Numbered from the stretch's first letter, positions 15,206 through 25,586 are shown. The stretch is DNA of 37,458 bases from Micavibrio_C sp964577255 (GCA_964577255.1 CAZNYM010000017.1:1-37458), one strand, 5' to 3'. The notes: generated by a model not told the origin, from the letters alone. Program-made: numbers and translations.

Positions 15206-15925
15206 ATGCGCGGCCGCCGCCCCATCAGCAAAATATTGCTGCTTTTCTACGTGGCTTTCACCGTCTTTGTGTTCGGGTTTTCGCCGGATCGTAAGGGTGT
15301 GGGCGTGGTCCCGGCGCATACGGTGGAATGTCGGGTAGACGATCCTTTTACTGTCGATGTGGTTTTGGAGACGGCGGAAATAGCCTACGACTTTTCGCGC
15401 AGCAAGAGCGAACTTACAGCCATGCAGGGGTCTGCGCTGCGTCCGGACCAGGCGACGGCGGGCCTGCGCGCCGACAAGCCGCAAATACGCCTGCAGGCAT
15501 CATGGAACCATTCTTTTCATCCGCTGGCTAATGTCAGCTGTGCCTGGTATAAAACGGTCGTGGCGACGATCAGCCTAAAACCCGAGATTTATATCGCCAA
15601 CGAACTGGCCAGCGAGCGCTGCGCTGCGGCGGTGATAGATCATGAGATCGGCCATGTGCGCATCGATCGTGAGATCCTCAATCAGCATCAGGAAGATCTG
15701 CGCGTGGTACTGCGTCACGTGGCAGCGCAGAACAATCCCGTCGGCCCCCTGCCTTATGCGGCGCTGGAGCAGGAAAGGGTCAAACAGACCGACCTGTTGC
15801 AGGGCGCGCTTGCGAAATGGATGGAATTATTTCAGAAAGAGATGGATTGGCGGCACGAGCAACATGACTCGCCCCAGGAATATGGCCGTCTAAGCGAAAT
15901 CTGCAAATATGGTGTGCGATGGTAG
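15206..15925 (+). CDS. Exported HExxHxxxD protein, paralogue 2 of 3
   Basis: This 239-residue protein starts 5 bases after the previous stop. Its N-terminus (MRGRRPISKILLLFYVAFTV) is a good signal peptide or membrane anchor. It follows paralogue 1 closely: VECRV, AEIAYDFSRS, AGLRADKPQIRLQASW, VSCAWYKT, a strand ending PEIYIANELASERC, then HEIGH (146-150) with Asp154, and C-terminal EYGRLSEIC. HEIGH is the most protease-like of the three motifs. Earlier frame codons from 15173 lie inside the preceding gene and are rejected. The stop overlaps the next start by 7 bases. Function is unknown. Confidence 0.82.
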   Translation: MRGRRPISKILLLFYVAFTVFVFGFSPDRKGVGVVPAHTVECRVDDPFTVDVVLETAEIAYDFSRSKSELTAMQGSALRPDQATAGLRADKPQIRLQASWNHSFHPLANVSCAWYKTVVATISLKPEIYIANELASERCAAAVIDHEIGHVRIDREILNQHQEDLRVVLRHVAAQNNPVGPLPYAALEQERVKQTDLLQGALAKWMELFQKEMDWRHEQHDSPQEYGRLSEICKYGVRW

Positions 15926-16593
15926 CGCTGCTGCGTTTTTTCATGGTCGCTCTGGTTCTGGCGCCGTTGCCGGCGTGGGCCTGTGCGCCCGGCGCGCCGG
16001 CGCCCGCTTTTTCGCTGGGTGTGGTCACGGCAGAGCCGCAGGTGGAAACCGGCAAGACAGCTGCCGAGCTGGCGGCGATGACGGAAGATCCGGAGGCTTT
16101 CACCTATCATGCCCGCATCGGCGCGTTGATGGCCGGGCGATTCATCACCACTTACAGGTTATCTTTTAAAGACGAGCCCGGCTGCGTGGCGCTGGCGGGG
16201 ATCGCGGTCGCGGTCGAGATTCAGCCCTTGATCTACATGGCGCAGGAGCATCACGACGACGCCTGCGCCTTCAAGGCCTTTCTCGAGCACGAGCTCGAGC
16301 ATGTGGCGATCGACGAGCAGATGATGCGCGATTACGCCCGGGATCTCGAGAGCGGGGTGCGTTTCGCCTATGCCGCGCCGGCCGATTACACCATGAAAGT
16401 GACGGATGATGAAACGCGCCTGGCAGCCAAGCGGAACTTTCAGGAGCAGGTGGGCGGGGTGCTCGACGCGCTGCTTGACAGCGTGATGCGCGCCCGGGCC
16501 GAAAAACACCAGGCGCACGATTCAGCCGCCGAATACGCCCGGCTGGCCTGGGCCTGCGCGGGTCAGACGAAAGAAGCGCAAAGGAAGGAATAG
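15919..16593 (+). CDS. Exported HExxHxxxD protein, paralogue 3 of 3
   Basis: The 224-residue protein begins inside the end of paralogue 2. Residues 1-21 form a clear signal peptide ending LPAWA before Cys22. The middle has EPGCVALAGIAVAVEIQP, YMAQEHHDDAC, then FLEHELEHVAIDEQMM with HELEH (124-128) and Asp132. The C-terminus has AEYARLAWAC. It is more diverged than the other two, lacking the CxWY element. The gene converges with the next one, with only 6 bases between the stops. The cluster looks like a tandem duplication that has since diverged. Confidence 0.8.
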   Translation: MVALLRFFMVALVLAPLPAWACAPGAPAPAFSLGVVTAEPQVETGKTAAELAAMTEDPEAFTYHARIGALMAGRFITTYRLSFKDEPGCVALAGIAVAVEIQPLIYMAQEHHDDACAFKAFLEHELEHVAIDEQMMRDYARDLESGVRFAYAAPADYTMKVTDDETRLAAKRNFQEQVGGVLDALLDSVMRARAEKHQAHDSAAEYARLAWACAGQTKEAQRKE

Positions 16594-16599
16594 GGGGCG

Positions 16600-17688
16600 C
16601 TAGTTGGCCTTCGGCGCCTGTTGCTGCTCCATGCGCTGTTTGAATGCTTTGTATCTGTCGCGGAGGAGATCGAGATTGGCCAGCATCGGCGCGGCGGGAT
16701 CCTTGTCGCCCTGGGCCTTCCAGTAACCTTTATAATTCGCGACTATGGGCAGGCTTTCGTAATCTTTTCCCGGAAAACGCGCGAGCGCAGCCTGCAGGCC
16801 TTCCTTGTCGAGCGGATAGAGCAGCACGGCCGTGGGGTCGATGGCTCCCATCTGCGAATACTGGATGGTGGGCTGGATAATTGCCGCCATCATGCTTTGG
16901 CGCAGTTCGGGGCTGTGCAGAGCGACGTTGGCGATGGCATGGCGCAGATCGTTGCGGCTAGCCTCGCTTATATTCATCTGCCCTAGATCGCGCTGCGCCT
17001 TCATTTCCGCGGCGAAGTTGTCGATGACCTTCTTATAGGATTCCAGAGTTTCCGCTGAAACGGTCAACAGGCGGTCATCGCCCGTCTTCATGAAATGCTC
17101 GGCGGCGTAAAGCGTCTGCTCGGCGGCCGCGGCGGCATAGCTAAGGATTGAAAGCATGACCTGGGCGTCGGCGTCGTCGGTTTCAAGGGTCATGGGGTGT
17201 TCGGGCGGGTTGATGACGACCAGGGTCGCGGCATAGACCATGTTCAGGGCGTGATGGGGTGAGGCATTGCTGGCGATCTCCGCGGTCAGTTTTCTCGGAT
17301 CGTGCAATGTGGCGCCGAAGGGCGAGGCGGCATAGACGTTGATTCCAATCGCTTTCCTGTCGAAAAGCGGGAACATAACGGTCTGGGACGAGCCCTCGCC
17401 GCGCGACAGGGCGCAAAAGCCTTCGACAGCGCCCGATTGCCCCATCCGCTCCTCGAGCAGCGCCCAGCCGGAATAACCGCGCACGGCGGTGCGCAGCGCC
17501 CGCAGTGCACTGTCGTAAAACTGAGGTGCGCGGCCGGCGTTCTCTTTAAAAGGCATGCAGATGTCGGGCAGTACTTTGGGCTCCGCGGGCGGTACGGCGG
17601 CTTCTTCCTGCGCGGAGGCAACGGAAAAAACCCCAGCGGCGGCGGTTCCGGCGGCAAAGGCGGCAAGTTTGCGGACGAGTGTGGACAT
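16600..17688 (-). CDS. Exported protein of unknown function
   Basis: This 362-residue protein has a typical signal peptide (basic MSTLVRK, hydrophobic stretch, cleavage near SVASAQ). Start 17688 is chosen over an in-frame ATG at 17727 because a GGGAG site lies about 8 bases before it and the signal peptide begins there. The mature part is mainly helical. It has an early PDICMPF, a FCALSRG segment near residue 100, HHALNMVYAATLVVINPPEHP near 170, and a Gln-rich C-terminal tail. Two Cys residues could pair in the periplasm. No HExxH or other known motif is present. It is transcribed towards the three-gene HExxH cluster. Confidence 0.75.
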   Translation of the reverse strand: MSTLVRKLAAFAAGTAAAGVFSVASAQEEAAVPPAEPKVLPDICMPFKENAGRAPQFYDSALRALRTAVRGYSGWALLEERMGQSGAVEGFCALSRGEGSSQTVMFPLFDRKAIGINVYAASPFGATLHDPRKLTAEIASNASPHHALNMVYAATLVVINPPEHPMTLETDDADAQVMLSILSYAAAAAEQTLYAAEHFMKTGDDRLLTVSAETLESYKKVIDNFAAEMKAQRDLGQMNISEASRNDLRHAIANVALHSPELRQSMMAAIIQPTIQYSQMGAIDPTAVLLYPLDKEGLQAALARFPGKDYESLPIVANYKGYWKAQGDKDPAAPMLANLDLLRDRYKAFKQRMEQQQAPKAN

Positions 17689-17776
17689 GAGCGCGATCTC
17701 CCTGTGTTTTTTGATTATGCAAGGCATCTAATACCCGCGCCGCCGCTTTGGCAAGGGGTTTGTGGCAGCGCGCCCC

Positions 17777-19261
17777 TCAGGCGGCGTGCAGAACACGGGC
17801 GACCGCCGCCTTCCAGCCGCTGTAAAGGGCTTCGCGCTGCGGCGCGGGAAGGGCGGGTTCGTAGCGCCGCGCCCGCGACCAGCGCGCGGCGACAGTGTCG
17901 AGGCCGGCGAACGCGCCGCAGGACAGCGCCGCCAGGCACGCCGCACCCCAGGCGGTGGTTTCGATCACGCCCGGCACTTCGAGCGGGCGGTCGAGGATGT
18001 CGGCTACAAACTGGCAGACAAATTTATTGGCGACGAGCCCGCCGTCGGCACGCAGTGTGCCGGGCATGAAGCCGGCATCGGCCGCCATGGCAGTGCAGAG
18101 ATCGCGTGTCTGGTAGGCCTGAGCCTCGAGCGCGGCGCGAGTGATGTGCGCGGCGGTGCTGGCGCGCGTTAGACCCAAAATGGCGGCGCGGGCCTGCGGA
18201 TCCCAGTAAGGCGCGCCCAGGCCAGTGAAGGCGGGCACGAAGTAAACGCCGTCGTTGCCAGGGATGCTGGTGGCAAGCGCTTCGCTTTCCGACGATTTTT
18301 TAAACAGGCCCAGCCCATCGCGCAGCCACTGCACCGCCGCACCGGCGACGAAGATCGAGCCTTCGAGCGCGTAGGTGATCCGGCCGTCGAAGGAATAGCC
18401 GATGGTGGTGAGCAGGCGGTTTTTGGATTCTCTGAATTCAGAACCGCTGTTCATCAGCGCGAAGCAGCCGGTGCCGTAGGTGATCTTGGTCATGCCGGGG
18501 GAAAAACAGGCCTGGCCGATCAACGCCGCCTGCTGGTCGCCCGCCATGCCGCCGACGGGCAGGGCGCGCAGCAGAACGCCCTCAGCCGTCGCGCCGTAGG
18601 CGGCGACATTGTCCTTCACCTCCGGCAGCAGGGTGCGCGGGATATTGAAAAGTTTGAGCAGCTCGTCGTCCCATTGGCGGGTGCGGATGTTGAACAGCAT
18701 GGTGCGGCTGGCGTTGGTGGCGTCGGTGGCGTGGGATTTTCCGCCGGTGAGGTTCCACAACAACCAGCAATCGACCGTGCCGAAGGCAAGCTCCCCTTTT
18801 TCCGCCCGCGCCCGCGCGCCGGGCACGCTGTCGAGGATCCATTTGATCTTGGTGGCCGAGAAATAAGGGTCGAGCAGCAGGCCGGTTCTGGCGCGGATCA
18901 TGTCCTCGCGCCCTTCCTTTTTCAGGCGCACGCATTCATCGGCGGTGCGGCGGTCCTGCCAGACGATGGCGTTGTAAACGGGCTGGCCGGTTTTGCGGTC
19001 CCAGATCACGGTGGTTTCGCGCTGGTTGGTGATACCGATGGCGGCGCAGGCGGCGGCGTGCTCGGGCGCGTCCGCCAGTACCGCGCGGCAGGCCCATTGC
19101 GTGTCGTGCCAGATATCGAGCGCATTCTGCTCGACCCAGCCGTTATGCGGGTAGTGCAGCGTCAGCTCCTTCTGCCGCACGGCCAGGATAGCGCCGTCGA
19201 GATCGAAAAGGATGGCGCGGGAACTGGTGGTGCCCTGGTCGATGGCGAGCAGCGTGGTCAT
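17777..19261 (-). CDS. glpK: Glycerol kinase
   Basis: The 494-residue FGGY-family kinase phosphorylates glycerol to sn-glycerol 3-phosphate. The N-terminus AIDQGTTSSRAILFD is the phosphate-1 loop; GITNQRETT, the substrate region WQDRRTADEC, and TYGTGCFALMNSG follow, with ALEGSIFVAGAAVQWLRDGLG in the second domain. The length is close to the usual 500. Its ATG overlaps the glpD stop by 4 bases (ATGA at 19258-19261), giving tight coupling to the enzyme that uses its product. No glycerol facilitator or glpR lies in the window. Confidence 0.96.
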   Translation of the reverse strand: MTTLLAIDQGTTSSRAILFDLDGAILAVRQKELTLHYPHNGWVEQNALDIWHDTQWACRAVLADAPEHAAACAAIGITNQRETTVIWDRKTGQPVYNAIVWQDRRTADECVRLKKEGREDMIRARTGLLLDPYFSATKIKWILDSVPGARARAEKGELAFGTVDCWLLWNLTGGKSHATDATNASRTMLFNIRTRQWDDELLKLFNIPRTLLPEVKDNVAAYGATAEGVLLRALPVGGMAGDQQAALIGQACFSPGMTKITYGTGCFALMNSGSEFRESKNRLLTTIGYSFDGRITYALEGSIFVAGAAVQWLRDGLGLFKKSSESEALATSIPGNDGVYFVPAFTGLGAPYWDPQARAAILGLTRASTAAHITRAALEAQAYQTRDLCTAMAADAGFMPGTLRADGGLVANKFVCQFVADILDRPLEVPGVIETTAWGAACLAALSCGAFAGLDTVAARWSRARRYEPALPAPQREALYSGWKAAVARVLHAA

Positions 19262-20790
19262 GAAGCGGCCCTTTCCGGCTCGAACAAGGGCGAGGCGGCG
19301 ATGCGCGCGGCGGTGTCCTCGCTGACATGAAGACCCAGCTTGGTCCTGCGCCAGAGGACGTCTTCCGGCGTGCGCGCCCATTCGTGTTCGATCAGATAGC
19401 GAATCTCGCTTTCATAGACGCCGTCGCCGAAATAGGCGCCGAGATCGGCGGCGCTTTTAGCTTTGTCGAGGATCACGTTCATGCGCGTGCCGTAGAGACG
19501 GGCATAGCGCGCGGTCACGGCCTTGTCGAGCCAGGGATAGCGGCGCAACTGATCCTTGATAAAATCATCGCGGGTGAGGTGCGGAAAATCGCCCCCCGGC
19601 AGCGGCGCGTTCGCGGTCCAGGGCCGCTTGTAGCGGAAGGCGGGTTCGTCGAGCACGCGGTTGACGGTCTGCTCGGCCACTTTGCGGAAGGTGGTGAGCT
19701 TGCCGCCAAACACCGAGAGCAGCAGCGGGCCGCGGCTGTTGTCGGCCAGCAGGTGATGCTCGCGGCTGTTGGCGGTCGCGCTCTTGCCGCTTTCATCGAA
19801 CAGCGGGCGCACGCCGCTGTAGGTCCAGACGACATGCGCGGGCAGCAGTTTCTTGCGGAAATAGAGGTTGAAAGCGCCCAGCAGATAATTGACCTCGGCC
19901 TCATCGGCGGCGGCGGCCGAGGGATCGCCCGTGAAGGCGACTTCGGTGGTGCCGATGAGGGTGAAGTTCTTTTCATAGGGAATGACGAAGACGATGCGGC
20001 GGTCGGGCTGCTGCAGGATATAGGCTTCGTCGTTGGCGCAGGCGCGCGGGACGATGACATGGCTGCCTTTCACCAGGCGCAGGCGCGGCGTGTCGCTGGT
20101 GGCCATGCGGCAGCCCTCGAGGAAGCTGGCGGCCCACGGCCCGGTGGCGTTGACGACGGCGCGCGCGGTGACGGCGGCTTCGTGCCCGGTACGCAGGTTG
20201 CGCAGCTGGACGTGCCAGAACTGCTTGCTGCGCGCCGCCGTCAGTCCCACGCAGGCGGTTCGGGTCATGACGCGCGCGCCGCGCTCGGCGGCGTCCATGG
20301 CGTTGAGGACCACCAGGCGGGCATCGTCGGCCCAGGCGTCGCTGTAGGCGAAGCCGGTTTTATATTGCTCTTTGAGGTCCTGACCCGGCAGGTCGCGGGC
20401 GAGGTCGATCCGCCGCGACGCCTTCAGGCTGCGCCGCCCGCCCATGTGATCGTAAAGGAACAATCCGGCGCGGATCATCCAGGCCGGGCGCAGGTCGGGC
20501 GTGTGCGGCAGCACGAAGCGCATCGGTTCGATGACGTGCGGCGCGAGATTGAGGAGCGTTTCGCGCTCGCGCAGGGATTCGCGCACCAGCTTGAAATCGC
20601 GGTATTCGAGATAGCGCAGCCCGCCGTGGATCAGCTTGGTGCTGGAGGACGAGGTGGCGCCGGCGAGATCCTGCGCCTCGACCAGCAGCACGGTCAGTCC
20701 GCGCCCGGCTGCGTCGCGGGCGATGCCGGCGCCGTTGATGCCGCCGCCGATCACGCACAAATCGTATTCTGCCGGTCCTTCCGCGTTCAT
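19258..20790 (-). CDS. glpD: Glycerol-3-phosphate dehydrogenase, FAD-dependent (aerobic type)
   Basis: The 510-residue membrane-associated flavoprotein oxidises glycerol 3-phosphate to dihydroxyacetone phosphate and passes electrons to quinone. The FAD-binding motif is VIGGGINGAGIARDAAGRG (about residues 13-31). Family blocks SSSSTKLIHGGLRYLE, VNATGPW, and TYSGVRPLFDE are all present, and LLSVFGGKLTTFRKVAE lies in the FAD-binding C-terminal half. The length equals that of E. coli GlpD (about 501). Start 20790 overlaps the stop of the UPF0262 gene by 4 bases and begins the family N-terminus; a longer open frame upstream overlaps that gene and is rejected. Confidence 0.96.
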   Translation of the reverse strand: MNAEGPAEYDLCVIGGGINGAGIARDAAGRGLTVLLVEAQDLAGATSSSSTKLIHGGLRYLEYRDFKLVRESLRERETLLNLAPHVIEPMRFVLPHTPDLRPAWMIRAGLFLYDHMGGRRSLKASRRIDLARDLPGQDLKEQYKTGFAYSDAWADDARLVVLNAMDAAERGARVMTRTACVGLTAARSKQFWHVQLRNLRTGHEAAVTARAVVNATGPWAASFLEGCRMATSDTPRLRLVKGSHVIVPRACANDEAYILQQPDRRIVFVIPYEKNFTLIGTTEVAFTGDPSAAAADEAEVNYLLGAFNLYFRKKLLPAHVVWTYSGVRPLFDESGKSATANSREHHLLADNSRGPLLLSVFGGKLTTFRKVAEQTVNRVLDEPAFRYKRPWTANAPLPGGDFPHLTRDDFIKDQLRRYPWLDKAVTARYARLYGTRMNVILDKAKSAADLGAYFGDGVYESEIRYLIEHEWARTPEDVLWRRTKLGLHVSEDTAARIAASPLFEPERAAS

Positions 20791-21287
20791 GCCACCCCTC
20801 GCATCAGCGTGCAGATCAGCGTGAAGAAGCGCCGCGCGGTGTCGTGGTCGATTTCGATGTGATGCGCCAGGCGCGCGCGCAGCAGAGCCGCCCCTTCGTC
20901 GTGCATCCCGCGCCGTCCCATGTCGATGGCCTGAAGCTTTTCGGGCGGCGCCGCGCGCCGCGCCTGTTCGTAGCTGTCGATCATCAGGAAATAATCCCTC
21001 ACCAGCCCCCGGTAAGGCGTGAGCGAAAAGGCATGGGCGGGCAGCGCCGTTCCCCCGGCGTCGCACACCTGGAACACCAGATGCGGCCCCTCGAGGCCGA
21101 GCGTGACGTCATAGGGGCCGCCGCCGCCGTTCTGTGGGCGGAAGAAGGCATGCTGTTCGAGGTCCGCTATGGCCTGAAGCCGTTCGCGGGCGAGCGGGCC
21201 GGCGGAATCGTCCCCGCCCGCGATATGCAGGCGGGCGATATGGCGGTCCGCCGGGGCGGCGGCGGGAGAGGGGGGCGCGGAAGACAT
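20787..21287 (-). CDS. UPF0262 family protein
   Basis: This 166-residue protein matches the alphaproteobacterial UPF0262 family. ERLQAIADLEQHAFFRP is followed by GPYDVTLGLEGPHLVFQV and SLTPYRGLVRDYFLMIDSY. The C-terminal block runs from KLQAIDMGRRGMHDEG to TARRFFTLICTL. The family has no established function. Here it is the first gene of an operon with glpD and glpK, overlapping glpD by 4 bases. The ATG at 21287 has no clear ribosome binding site; the TTG at 21323 further upstream is less likely. The N-terminal 20 residues are Pro/Ala-rich and less conserved. Confidence 0.9.
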   Translation of the reverse strand: MSSAPPSPAAAPADRHIARLHIAGGDDSAGPLARERLQAIADLEQHAFFRPQNGGGGPYDVTLGLEGPHLVFQVCDAGGTALPAHAFSLTPYRGLVRDYFLMIDSYEQARRAAPPEKLQAIDMGRRGMHDEGAALLRARLAHHIEIDHDTARRFFTLICTLMRGVA

Positions 21288-21324
21288 GGGGCGGAGTGTT
21301 GCCCGCCGGGGCGCTTGTGGCAAG

Positions 21325-21340
21325 ATTGTCTAAAATTGTC
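21325..21340. promoter_or_regulatory. ATTGTC direct repeat spaced by one helical turn
   Basis: ATTGTC occurs at 21325-21330 and 21335-21340, exactly 10 bases apart (GACAAT twice on the minus strand). It lies in the 121-base divergent region between the UPF0262-glpD-glpK operon and the response regulator. The spacing is what a protein binding one face of DNA would need. No factor is assigned. Confidence 0.3.
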
Positions 21341-21408
21341 ATAATTTTTCACCAGACTTTCAGGGGCCCGGCGCTAGACTGGAATATCGAGCAAAAAGGG
21401 AGTGCGGC

Positions 21409-21786
21409 ATGGGACGGGCGATACGGATTCTTCTTGTGGATGACGACCATTTCGTCCGCAAGCTGGTGCAGCAGCAGCTGACGGCCCAGGGCTACGAAGT
21501 CCAGGCCGAAAATAACGCCGCCGACGCGCTGGCCGCCCTTGAAAGCCGCTCGTTCGACCTGCTGATCACCGACATCGTGATGCCCGGCCGCGATGGCTGC
21601 AAGCTGATCCGGGCCCTGCGCGGCGCCGGCCACACACTGCCCGTCATCGCCATGACCGGCGGGGTGGAGAACGCGGTGGGCGACTGCGCCAGCTACGCCG
21701 AGATGTTCGCCGATCTCACCCTCATCAAACCCATCCCCCAGGCCGACCTGATCGAGGCGGTCAAGGGCACGCTGGGCGGGGCCTGA
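21409..21786 (+). CDS. Single-domain response regulator (CheY-like receiver)
   Basis: The 125-residue protein is one complete receiver domain with no output domain. It has acidic residues Asp11-Asp13 in ILLVDDDH, the phosphoacceptor Asp55 in LLITDIVMPG, Thr83 in IAMTGG and Lys107 in LIKPIP. Between the Thr and the Lys is an insertion-like GGVENAVGDCASY segment. It should act by binding a partner protein when phosphorylated. No histidine kinase is next to it; a cheZ gene is 12.5 kb away, so a chemotaxis role is possible but unproven. A GGGAG site precedes the ATG. Confidence 0.92.
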   Translation: MGRAIRILLVDDDHFVRKLVQQQLTAQGYEVQAENNAADALAALESRSFDLLITDIVMPGRDGCKLIRALRGAGHTLPVIAMTGGVENAVGDCASYAEMFADLTLIKPIPQADLIEAVKGTLGGA

Positions 21787-21793
21787 AGGTTTC

Positions 21794-21820
21794 AAACGCA
21801 AAGTACGCGAAGTTTTTTTT
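21794..21820. repeat. Short dispersed repeat, copy 1
   Basis: The motif AACGCAAAGTACGCGAAG followed by eight T lies just after the response regulator stop. A related motif (AACCGCGAAGGCGCGAAG) occurs at 25051-25077, just after the acnA terminator. Both copies sit directly downstream of a gene. Confidence 0.4.
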
Positions 21821-21841
21821 CCTATCTCCTACATCTTCCCC

Positions 21842-21907
21842 GTCACCCCCGCCTTGTGCAGGAGTCTGGTTTTACAAGCCCGGATGCCCGCATGAAGCGG
21901 GCATGAC
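21842..21907. repeat. Imperfect palindromic intergenic element (REP-like)
   Basis: The outer ends GTCACCCCCGC (21842-21852) and GCGGGCATGAC (21897-21907) are inverted copies with two mismatches. An inner perfect stem, ATGCCCGC with GCGGGCAT, surrounds ATGAA (21884-21904). The layout resembles the GTCA-ended palindromic elements scattered between genes in many proteobacteria. Only this copy is in the window, so dispersal is not shown. Confidence 0.45.
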
Positions 21908-21927
21908 ATGCCTGGTGTCATGCCCCC

Positions 21928-21956
21928 AAAGAAAAACCGCTGCCCGAGGGCAGCGG
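21928..21956 (-). terminator. Strong rho-independent terminator on the minus strand
   Basis: Read on the minus strand, a perfect 9-base stem (CCGCTGCCC with GGGCAGCGG) closes a two-base turn at 21937-21956. TTTTTCTTT follows at 21936-21928. On the plus strand no T run follows, so the orientation is clear. Confidence 0.75.
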
Positions 21957-22035
21957 CGGTGAGAGGAAACTTGCAGGACTTGCTGGAAGGCCATCCGCGT
22001 AAGGAGGAGAACCTAAATCCTATTTACCAGTATCT
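21928..22035 (-). ncRNA. Candidate small RNA with anti-Shine-Dalgarno stretch
   Basis: A strong minus-strand terminator (21928-21956) has no minus-strand gene upstream of it, which suggests a short independent transcript. Going upstream, CTCCTCCTT (22001-22009) is complementary to a ribosome binding site, as in several alphaproteobacterial small RNAs that pair with mRNA leaders. A CATAAT -10-like box at 22042-22047 would start a transcript near 22035, about 108 bases long. The -35 region is poor. The 5' end is therefore a guess, and the call rests on the orphan terminator and the anti-SD run. Confidence 0.38.
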
Positions 22036-22213
22036 TTCCAGATTATGGCAAAAATGGGCGGATTTTGGCGCGGTTTGGAGGTTTTTGAACTCCCCAAAAA
22101 TAACAAATAAAATCAATAAGTTAAATCGCTGCTTCTCCTTAGCCTTTCCTTAACCCGCCCCGTGATACCAAGGTAGGGCGCGCGATGGGCGGGGTTTCCC
22201 TGCCTGCGCGCTA

Positions 22214-22222
22214 TGCTAGAAT
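22214..22222 (+). promoter_or_regulatory. Extended -10 box of acnA
   Basis: TGC-TAGAAT is an extended -10 element matching five of six consensus bases, 39 bases before the acnA ATG. The -35 region (GTTTCC) is poor, as allowed with an extended -10. The AAGGA at 22249-22253 is the ribosome binding site. Confidence 0.4.
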
Positions 22223-22261
22223 CTTCACGCCTTTTGACACCTTTCACCAAGGATCTGACAC

Positions 22262-24967
<2,706 letters not shown>

Positions 24968-24996
24968 TTCCGCAAGAAATCACTAAATCAAAGAAG

Positions 24997-25026
24997 GATT
25001 CCCCGCGCAGGCGGGGATCTTTTTTT
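24997..25026 (+). terminator. Rho-independent terminator of acnA
   Basis: Arms CCCCGC (25001-25006) and GCGGGG (25011-25016) enclose GCAG, extended outward by T-A and, past one bulged T, A-T and G-C pairs. A run of seven T follows (25020-25026). It begins 30 bases after the acnA stop. Confidence 0.9.
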
Positions 25027-25050
25027 GCCTGTTGTGGTTAAATCTATTTT

Positions 25051-25077
25051 AACCGCGAAGGCGCGAAGAAGCGAAGT
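25051..25077. repeat. Short dispersed repeat, copy 2
   Basis: AACCGCGAAGGCGCGAAG followed by AAGCGAAG lies between the acnA terminator and the next gene. It resembles the motif at 21794. The repeated unit is roughly CGCGAAG, occurring three times in a row with small spacers. The rest of the 120-base gap up to the next gene shows nothing else. Confidence 0.4.
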
Positions 25078-25147
25078 TTCACAGAACGTTTACGCCTCGC
25101 TTGCGTGGACACTCAGAGCAATTTTTATGAGAAAAGGGAAGCCCGGC

Positions 25148-25477
25148 CTATTTGCCGATCTCGACATGCAGGATCACCTGGCCGTCCAGCAGCTCGACGG
25201 CCTTGCGCGCCACCTTGGGCAGGGGGATACGGCAGGAACGGCAAAAGACCATCAGCGCCGCCGCCATGAAGTCGCGGGTGTAGTGGTCTTCCTGCACCTT
25301 GTTCTGCTGCGGGTTGTTGATGTGCAGCACCACGTTTTTATCGTCGGATTTGCTTTCCTCGATCATGGTAATGATCCCGGGCACGGGCTTTTTCATTTCC
25401 CGCTGCAGGCACAGGGCGTAGACGGCCTTGTAAACTTCCTCGTAAGTGAAGTAGATTTTGCGGTCTTCGCGGGGCAT
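25148..25477 (-). CDS. Small conserved-looking protein of unknown function
   Basis: The 109-residue protein has no signal peptide or membrane segment. It has a helical centre and the segment MVFCRSCRIPLPKVARKAVELL near residues 75-97, whose CRSC pair might bind metal or be redox-active. The ATG at 25477 is chosen over one 21 bases upstream because an AGGGA site lies six bases before it. It stands alone, divergent from the next gene and convergent with acnA. I do not recognise the family. Confidence 0.65.
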   Translation of the reverse strand: MPREDRKIYFTYEEVYKAVYALCLQREMKKPVPGIITMIEESKSDDKNVVLHINNPQQNKVQEDHYTRDFMAAALMVFCRSCRIPLPKVARKAVELLDGQVILHVEIGK

Positions 25478-25565
25478 CGGATTCCCTAATAAAAGCAAAG
25501 GGCTCCCGTGATTGCTTGCCCTCCTATTATTAGAACATACTCACCCCCGGGGCGCAAACCCGGGA

Positions 25566-25586
25566 ACGCCGCAAAAGCGGTTTTTT
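25566..25586 (+). terminator. Plus-strand terminator-like hairpin without an upstream gene
   Basis: CCGC-AAAA-GCGG (25569-25580) is followed directly by six T (25581-25586) and CTTC. Just upstream lies a second hairpin with CCCGGG arms (25546-25551 and 25559-25564). A weak promoter TTGCTT-N18-CATACT (25512-25541) precedes both. The nearest plus-strand gene upstream, acnA, already has a terminator. This could therefore be a short RNA or an attenuator in the leader of the gene at 25707. Confidence 0.45.

Larger units (their letters stand above)
21787..22261. other. 475-base gene-free region between response regulator and acnA
   Basis: No convincing coding frame is present. The stretch holds a short CGCAAAG-type repeat, an imperfect palindromic element, a strong minus-strand hairpin terminator with a candidate small RNA, an AT-rich segment (22075-22125), and the acnA promoter and ribosome binding site. 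An 81-codon plus-strand frame at 21908-22153 runs through the hairpins and is not considered a gene. Confidence 0.7.

Noticed and set aside
21937..21956. Reading the 9-base stem as the terminator of the response regulator gene
   Set aside because: On the plus strand no T run follows the stem; the T run is only on the minus strand.
21908..22153. An 81-codon plus-strand frame in the gap before acnA
   Set aside because: It runs through the minus-strand terminator hairpin, has no ribosome binding site and ends in AT-rich non-coding-like sequence.
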